A stretch of 31,746 bases of DNA. Origin: an uncultured Clostridia bacterium. GTDB taxonomy: Bacteria > Bacillota > Clostridia > Christensenellales > Borkfalkiaceae. Shown here piece by piece: positions 29,234 to 31,746 of the stretch; positions within the stretch are counted from its first letter, which is position 1, and each line of letters starts with the position of its first letter. The DNA lies in contig CAKQKN010000129.1 of NCBI GenBank assembly GCA_934249215.1, positions 1-31,746 on the forward strand, written 5' to 3'. Below the pieces are notes generated by a model, which worked only from the letters and a program-made list of their open reading frames with translations, did not search any database and was not told the DNA's origin. A program made the translations under genes and the position numbers.

Positions 29234-30004
29234 TTAGTTTTCCATAAGATAATGATATTCTGTTCCGATGAAAGCGACGTCGTTGAAGTCGGTCGGGTAC
29301 GCCGAAACTATCGAATGTATGCCGGAAATTATATATTCGGCGGTGAGCATATATCCCGACGGATTCATGTGTCCGTTATAGTAATATTTCTTACCGAAAT
29401 CGTCGTCGTATACGGGCGCGTATTCGTTAAGATCGATTACGTAACAGTTTTCGAGCATTTCGCTGAGCGCGTATAAAAAATCGGCGTGTCGCTTCTTCAT
29501 CTCCGCGTGCTTTTCGTCGTCGCCCGATTGTTTCGGCATCGTCACGAAAAAGAATTTCGCGTGCGGTTCAATCTTTTTATAGCGCGCAACGACGTCCGTA
29601 TAATACCTCGCGAAAGTTTCCCTGTCGGTGCCGATATCGTCCGTACTGCCGAATTCTTGTTCCATATTGAGAATATCGTTCACGCCGAGCGCGATTATAT
29701 ACGCCTGGCATTTCTTTTCTTCGTCGAAACAGCCGCTGTTTTCGCCCCAACCCTCGATAAATTCCTTCGCCGTCATTCCGCCGCGAGAAAAATTATACAC
29801 TTTCGCGCCGGTAATTCTTCCAAGGAACTGTCCCCACGAATAATCGAAAAGGTCGATATAGTGCCGCTCCTCGCCGCGAACGACTTCGATTTCGCCGGAA
29901 GATAGCGAATCGCCGACGCAAGCGACTCTTCTGAAAACGGCGCAGTTTCCTCCGCCGTACGGTTTCTGGAAAAGTGGTTCTTTGATTCCGAGATCTTTTT
30001 TCAT
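29234..30004 (-). CDS. SGNH/GDSL-type hydrolase
   Basis: A 256-residue SGNH-fold esterase or deacetylase-like enzyme. Block I VACVGDSLSSGE (28-38) holds the nucleophile Ser33, the oxyanion-hole Gly is in NFSRGGMTAKEF (71-82), block III is IIALGVNDILN (103-113), and block V HMNPSGY supplies the catalytic His in the N-G-H-M-N-P-S-G-Y context used by family members. No signal peptide is seen, so it is probably cytoplasmic. It lies 44 nt after the MATE gene on the same strand and may be co-transcribed with it. The ester substrate is unknown. Confidence 0.87.
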   Translation of the reverse strand: MKKDLGIKEPLFQKPYGGGNCAVFRRVACVGDSLSSGEIEVVRGEERHYIDLFDYSWGQFLGRITGAKVYNFSRGGMTAKEFIEGWGENSGCFDEEKKCQAYIIALGVNDILNMEQEFGSTDDIGTDRETFARYYTDVVARYKKIEPHAKFFFVTMPKQSGDDEKHAEMKKRHADFLYALSEMLENCYVIDLNEYAPVYDDDFGKKYYYNGHMNPSGYMLTAEYIISGIHSIVSAYPTDFNDVAFIGTEYHYLMEN

Positions 30005-30048
30005 ATCGTTTTCCGCCTTATAGCCTCTTATTTATCTTTTTTACGCGA

Positions 30049-31467
30049 CTACGCAACGCTTGGCGCGCCGCCCGACGTTCCGCCGTTTTCGGCAAAACTT
30101 CGTTTTAGTTTTTTGTAGCAAACGACGAAGCACGCGATTTCCGCAAGCGCCGTGATCGTCCACGAGAAAATATAGAGCAGATACAGCGACGGAATGGTGT
30201 GGAAATAAGCAAAAACCGTATATATCCACACGATACGGAACACGCACGAGCCCATAATCACGATAATCGTGGGAACGAGGCTCTTGCCGATTCCGCGGCA
30301 CGCCGCGATCGTGCAGTCCATAATCGCGCTGACCGCGTAAGAAAAACTCATTATGCGCGTGCGCTGAAGCCCCGCTTCGATAACCGCTTCTTCGTTTGAA
30401 AAAAGCGACAAAAACTCACGCCCGAACAGGAACAGCGCGCCGCCGAGCAACGCCCCCGCCGCAAAAGAATAGGCAATGCCGATGAAATAACTTTTCAGCA
30501 TGCGGTCATGCTTGCCCGCGCCGAAGTTCTGCCCCATAAAAGTAGAGCAGGCCGTGTAAAACGCAGCCATTACGTTGTAAATGATGGCGTCGGAGTTAGC
30601 CGCGGCGGAATTGCCCTCGACCATAACCGAATCGAAAGAGTTGACCGCGCTCTGGATAAACAGGTTCGCGACGGCAAAAATCGCGTTCTGGAGCCCCGCG
30701 GGAATCCCCAGCCCGAGAACGCTTTTGAGTTCCGGTTTGTCAACGCCGTTTTTCAGATCGCGGATACGGAACTTGCAGTCGTCGTTCTGCTTCGCCATAT
30801 GTATAAGAATAAGCACCGCGGAAACGTACTGCGTGATTATGCTCGCGAGAGCGACGCCGTCCTCTGCCATTCCGCAGACGATGACAAAAAACAGATTAAA
30901 CAGCACGTTCAGAACTCCCGCAATCGTAAGGTAGATAAGCGGGCGTTTGGTGTCGCCGTTCGCGCTGAGAACGCCGTTACCGAAGTTAAAAATTCCAAGT
31001 GCCGGCATGCCGAGCGCGTAGATTCTAAAATATAGCACGGAGCCGTCGATCAGATCGTCTTTTGTCTTGAGCAGTTCAAGCATAAACCGCGCCGACAAAA
31101 GACAAAGAATCGTTATGATACAGCCCGTCGCAAGGCAGATTACAAAGGACGTGCGGATCGAGGCCGACGTGCCGTTTTTATCGCTCGCACCGAGATGCCG
31201 GGCGACACGAACGTTGACCGCACTCCCCATTCCGATGATGAACCCGGTAAAGAGCGACACGAGAATGGTCGTCGAACCGACCGCTCCCATCGCCTCCGAA
31301 CTTGAAAATTTTCCGACGACCGCCACGTCCGCCATATTGAACAGCACCTGCAAAAGCTGCGACAGCATAAGCGGAATACCGAAAAGAAACATGTTTTTCC
31401 AGAGCGAGCCTTCGGTCATCTGTATTTCGCCACGCGTCTTTTTCGCTGCGGAAGAACCTTTCGTCAT
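30049..31467 (-). CDS. MATE family efflux transporter
   Basis: A 472-residue, twelve-segment multidrug and toxic compound extrusion protein, expected to export cationic compounds in exchange for Na+ or H+. MATE hallmarks: LWKNMFLFGIPLMLSQLLQVLFNMADVAVVGKF (22-54), GMGSAVNVRVARHLGASDK, ALGMPALGIFNFGNGVLSANGDTKRPL, and the second-half GLGIPAGLQNAIFAVANLFIQSAVNSF with FMGQNFGAGKHDRM. The ATG has an AGAGG site. It has its own promoter 100 bp upstream and a B-family repeat between promoter and gene. Confidence 0.93.
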   Translation of the reverse strand: MTKGSSAAKKTRGEIQMTEGSLWKNMFLFGIPLMLSQLLQVLFNMADVAVVGKFSSSEAMGAVGSTTILVSLFTGFIIGMGSAVNVRVARHLGASDKNGTSASIRTSFVICLATGCIITILCLLSARFMLELLKTKDDLIDGSVLYFRIYALGMPALGIFNFGNGVLSANGDTKRPLIYLTIAGVLNVLFNLFFVIVCGMAEDGVALASIITQYVSAVLILIHMAKQNDDCKFRIRDLKNGVDKPELKSVLGLGIPAGLQNAIFAVANLFIQSAVNSFDSVMVEGNSAAANSDAIIYNVMAAFYTACSTFMGQNFGAGKHDRMLKSYFIGIAYSFAAGALLGGALFLFGREFLSLFSNEEAVIEAGLQRTRIMSFSYAVSAIMDCTIAACRGIGKSLVPTIIVIMGSCVFRIVWIYTVFAYFHTIPSLYLLYIFSWTITALAEIACFVVCYKKLKRSFAENGGTSGGAPSVA

Positions 31468-31503
31468 AAGTATAACCTCTTAAAAACTCAAAAGCCGTTT
31501 AAA

Positions 31504-31535
31504 AATTCCGTTCGTCATCACCGAGCAGTGCTAAC
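31504..31535 (-). repeat. dispersed repeat B, copy B5
   Basis: ATTCCGTTCGTCATCAC on the plus strand matches the reverse complement of B1 at 16 of 17 positions, then diverges by an insertion before CTAACGG. It lies in the 5' untranslated RNA of the MATE gene. Confidence 0.6.
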
Positions 31536-31567
31536 GGTCGGAATCTCTGTTCCGCGGCACGTCGTTC

Positions 31568-31596
31568 ATTATATCACTACGCCCGCCGATTATCAA
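31568..31596 (-). promoter_or_regulatory. promoter of the MATE gene
   Basis: Minus strand: -35 TTGATA (31591-31596), 17-bp spacer, -10 TATAAT (31568-31573), about 100 nt before the ATG at 31467. Confidence 0.75.
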
Positions 31597-31746
31597 TAAA
31601 TTAAACGCCGACTTTGCAATATTTTTACGGTTCGAGTTCCTCTTTTAGGCGCAAGTAAACACAATATGATATTGACATTTCCATGTCGTGTGTTCTAAAC
31701 CGAACGTATCGTTATTTTGGTTTTTCATTGTAACGAACTCTCCTAT
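31597..31746. other. gene-free right edge
   Basis: No gene is seen in the last 150 bases. A possible plus-strand promoter (TTGACA at 31672-31677 and a weak TCTAAA at 31694-31699, 16-bp spacer) points out of the window toward an unseen gene. Confidence 0.4.

Noticed and set aside
30010..30035. Degenerate A-like sequence between the SGNH and MATE genes (GGCTATAAGGCGGAAAACG on the minus strand)
   Set aside because: About 13 of 19 positions match and the second arm is lost; not enough to count as a copy.
1..31746. CRISPR array, tRNA/rRNA genes, prophage or insertion sequence
   Set aside because: No regularly spaced direct repeats of 25-40 bp, no cloverleaf or rRNA sequence, and no transposase, integrase or capsid motifs were seen. 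Repeat families A and B are dispersed, not arrayed.

Overview
The window reads as chromosomal DNA of an uncultured low-GC-type Gram-positive anaerobe, probably a member of Clostridia. The basis is the ylxM-ffh-rpsP-khpA-rimM-trmD...rbgA-rnhB-yraN block typical of Firmicutes, a type III glutamine synthetase, a YlbJ-type sporulation membrane protein beside rsmD/coaD, RsgI-like anti-sigma architecture, strong TTGACA/TATAAT promoters and AGGAGG-type ribosome binding sites. The genus cannot be named from the sequence. No rRNA, tRNA, CRISPR array, phage or intact insertion sequence was seen.

Layout: 1-6911 is one long minus-strand translation/RNA-processing operon (ylxM, ffh, rpsP, khpA, rimM, trmD, a GNAT gene, rbgA, rnhB, yraN) driven from a promoter at 6883-6911. 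rplS and ylqD are absent from their usual places. 7117-9396 holds two secreted lipoprotein phosphatases. 9539-10591 is murG (+), followed by a minus-strand rarA-dgt-pfkB group (14400 to 10757). ylbJ (+) faces an unusual single-polypeptide RsmD-CoaD fusion, a cytidylate-kinase-like protein and a membrane-anchored endonuclease/exonuclease/phosphatase-fold protein. 18745-20349 has two uncharacterised plus-strand genes. 20422-22066 has an SDR oxidoreductase and a YugP-type zinc peptidase. 22333-23888 is an ECF sigma factor with an RsgI-like anti-sigma. 24325-26415 is glnN with a consensus promoter and a structured leader. 26558-28013 is a gene graveyard: a decayed surface-repeat protein, a broken and truncated helicase, and an orphan 27-codon ORF. 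The right end carries an EamA-type transporter, an SGNH hydrolase and a MATE exporter.

The most interesting signal is in none of the genes. Two families of short dispersed repeats recur through the window. Family A is about 17 bp (consensus CTATAAGTCGATTATCG, an imperfect dyad, 12 copies in both orientations). Family B has a core of about 40 bp (CGCAAAAATAGTTAG followed by GATGACGAATGGAATCCC, 6 copies). Most copies lie just past stop codons or in spacers. Two provide the stop codon of a gene (rbgA, GNAT). Four A copies are read in frame inside proteins, at what look like variable loops or linkers. I do not recognise either family as a named element.
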